Source: Thermoguttaceae bacterium
GTDB taxonomy: Bacteria; Planctomycetota; Planctomycetia; Pirellulales; Thermoguttaceae
Reading direction: 5' to 3'
Length of the DNA stretch: 64,000 bases
Assembly: GCA_017407125.1 (NCBI GenBank)
Contig: JAFQXE010000002.1
Location: 119,315-183,314, forward strand
Shown here one piece after another: positions 63,988 to 64,000 of the stretch. Within the stretch, counting starts at the first letter, position 1. Every line of letters begins with the position of its first letter. The notes under the pieces are model-generated. The model was not told the DNA's origin. It saw only the letters and a program-made list of their open reading frames with translations, and did no database searches. A program made the position numbers and the translations under genes.

Positions 63988-64000
63988 AACGCATGGCAGT

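Larger units (their letters stand above)
63672..64000. repeat. Gene-free right end with hairpins and a perfect palindrome
   Basis: Contains the terminator at 63711-63734, ATCGCGGCTGTATCAGCC (63794-63811, like modules at 2380 and 51250), GCGAGCTATCGCTCGC (63824-63839), GCGAGAGCTGACGCTCTCGC (63848-63867) and the 44-bp palindrome at 63944-63987. TATAAT occurs at about 63873. No gene is seen. Confidence 0.65.

Overview
The window looks like a Planctomycetota chromosome of moderate GC, probably Pirellulales-like; that lineage is an inference. Direct signs are four DUF1559 proteins with prepilin-type N-termini (three in tandem), a PEP-CTERM protein carrying autotransporter-type repeats, a J-domain-like protein starting MNPYQQWLGL, a hydrazine-synthase-alpha-like protein with two CxxCH haem sites, and a GYF plus bPH membrane protein. 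No phage, IS element, rRNA or CRISPR array was seen.

Layout. 1-2161: end of a GTPase-like gene, cut by the window edge, overlapping a gene for a membrane-anchored coiled-coil protein. 2533-9217: exported cupin, class-V aminotransferase plus FxsA, tail-specific protease, Ppx/GppA. 9315-13405: three tandem DUF1559 genes, minus strand, with alike promoters. 13745-20248: PurT, a GNAT acetyltransferase, a GT39-type membrane protein with repeat DNA inside its frame, and the J-like protein. 20575-34576: alpha-2-macroglobulin, ankyrin protein, secreted zinc-ribbon protein, HZS-alpha-like protein, fourth DUF1559, M16 peptidase. 34663-44525: two large envelope proteins, then an SUMF-domain gene between an intact gene and its degraded copy. 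44721-50972: str-type cluster (rpsL, rpsG, fusA) and a Rieske/cytochrome b-c pair, all minus strand. 51390-52742: four small membrane-protein genes, three with near-copies of one leader. 52856-59560: tRNA-Leu(GAG), Gfo/Idh/MocA oxidoreductase, PEP-CTERM protein, acetyl-xylan-esterase-like hydrolase. 59815-63671: 5-formyl-THF cyclo-ligase, GYF/bPH protein, TlpA-like thioredoxin, MFS transporter.

The most unusual feature is repeat DNA. Intergenic regions, and several genes in frame, hold short arrays of 7-bp units (such as GGCAGTA, GTTGCGA, GAGGAGT, GTAGGGA, GTAATGC, ACTATGC), often in pairs around a small palindrome (ACGCAAAGCGC). A second class is perfect short hairpins (such as GCGGACATTGTCCGC, GGCGGGTAATACCCGCC) arranged as reusable modules. 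They resemble the heptamer STRR repeats of cyanobacteria in kind. They supply part of a transcription terminator, code for stretches of protein, and seem to have overwritten one start codon. The small membrane-protein cluster with copied leaders and the left-edge GTPase/coiled-coil pair are the best candidates for undescribed systems.

Functions were assigned by reading motifs; no database search was run.
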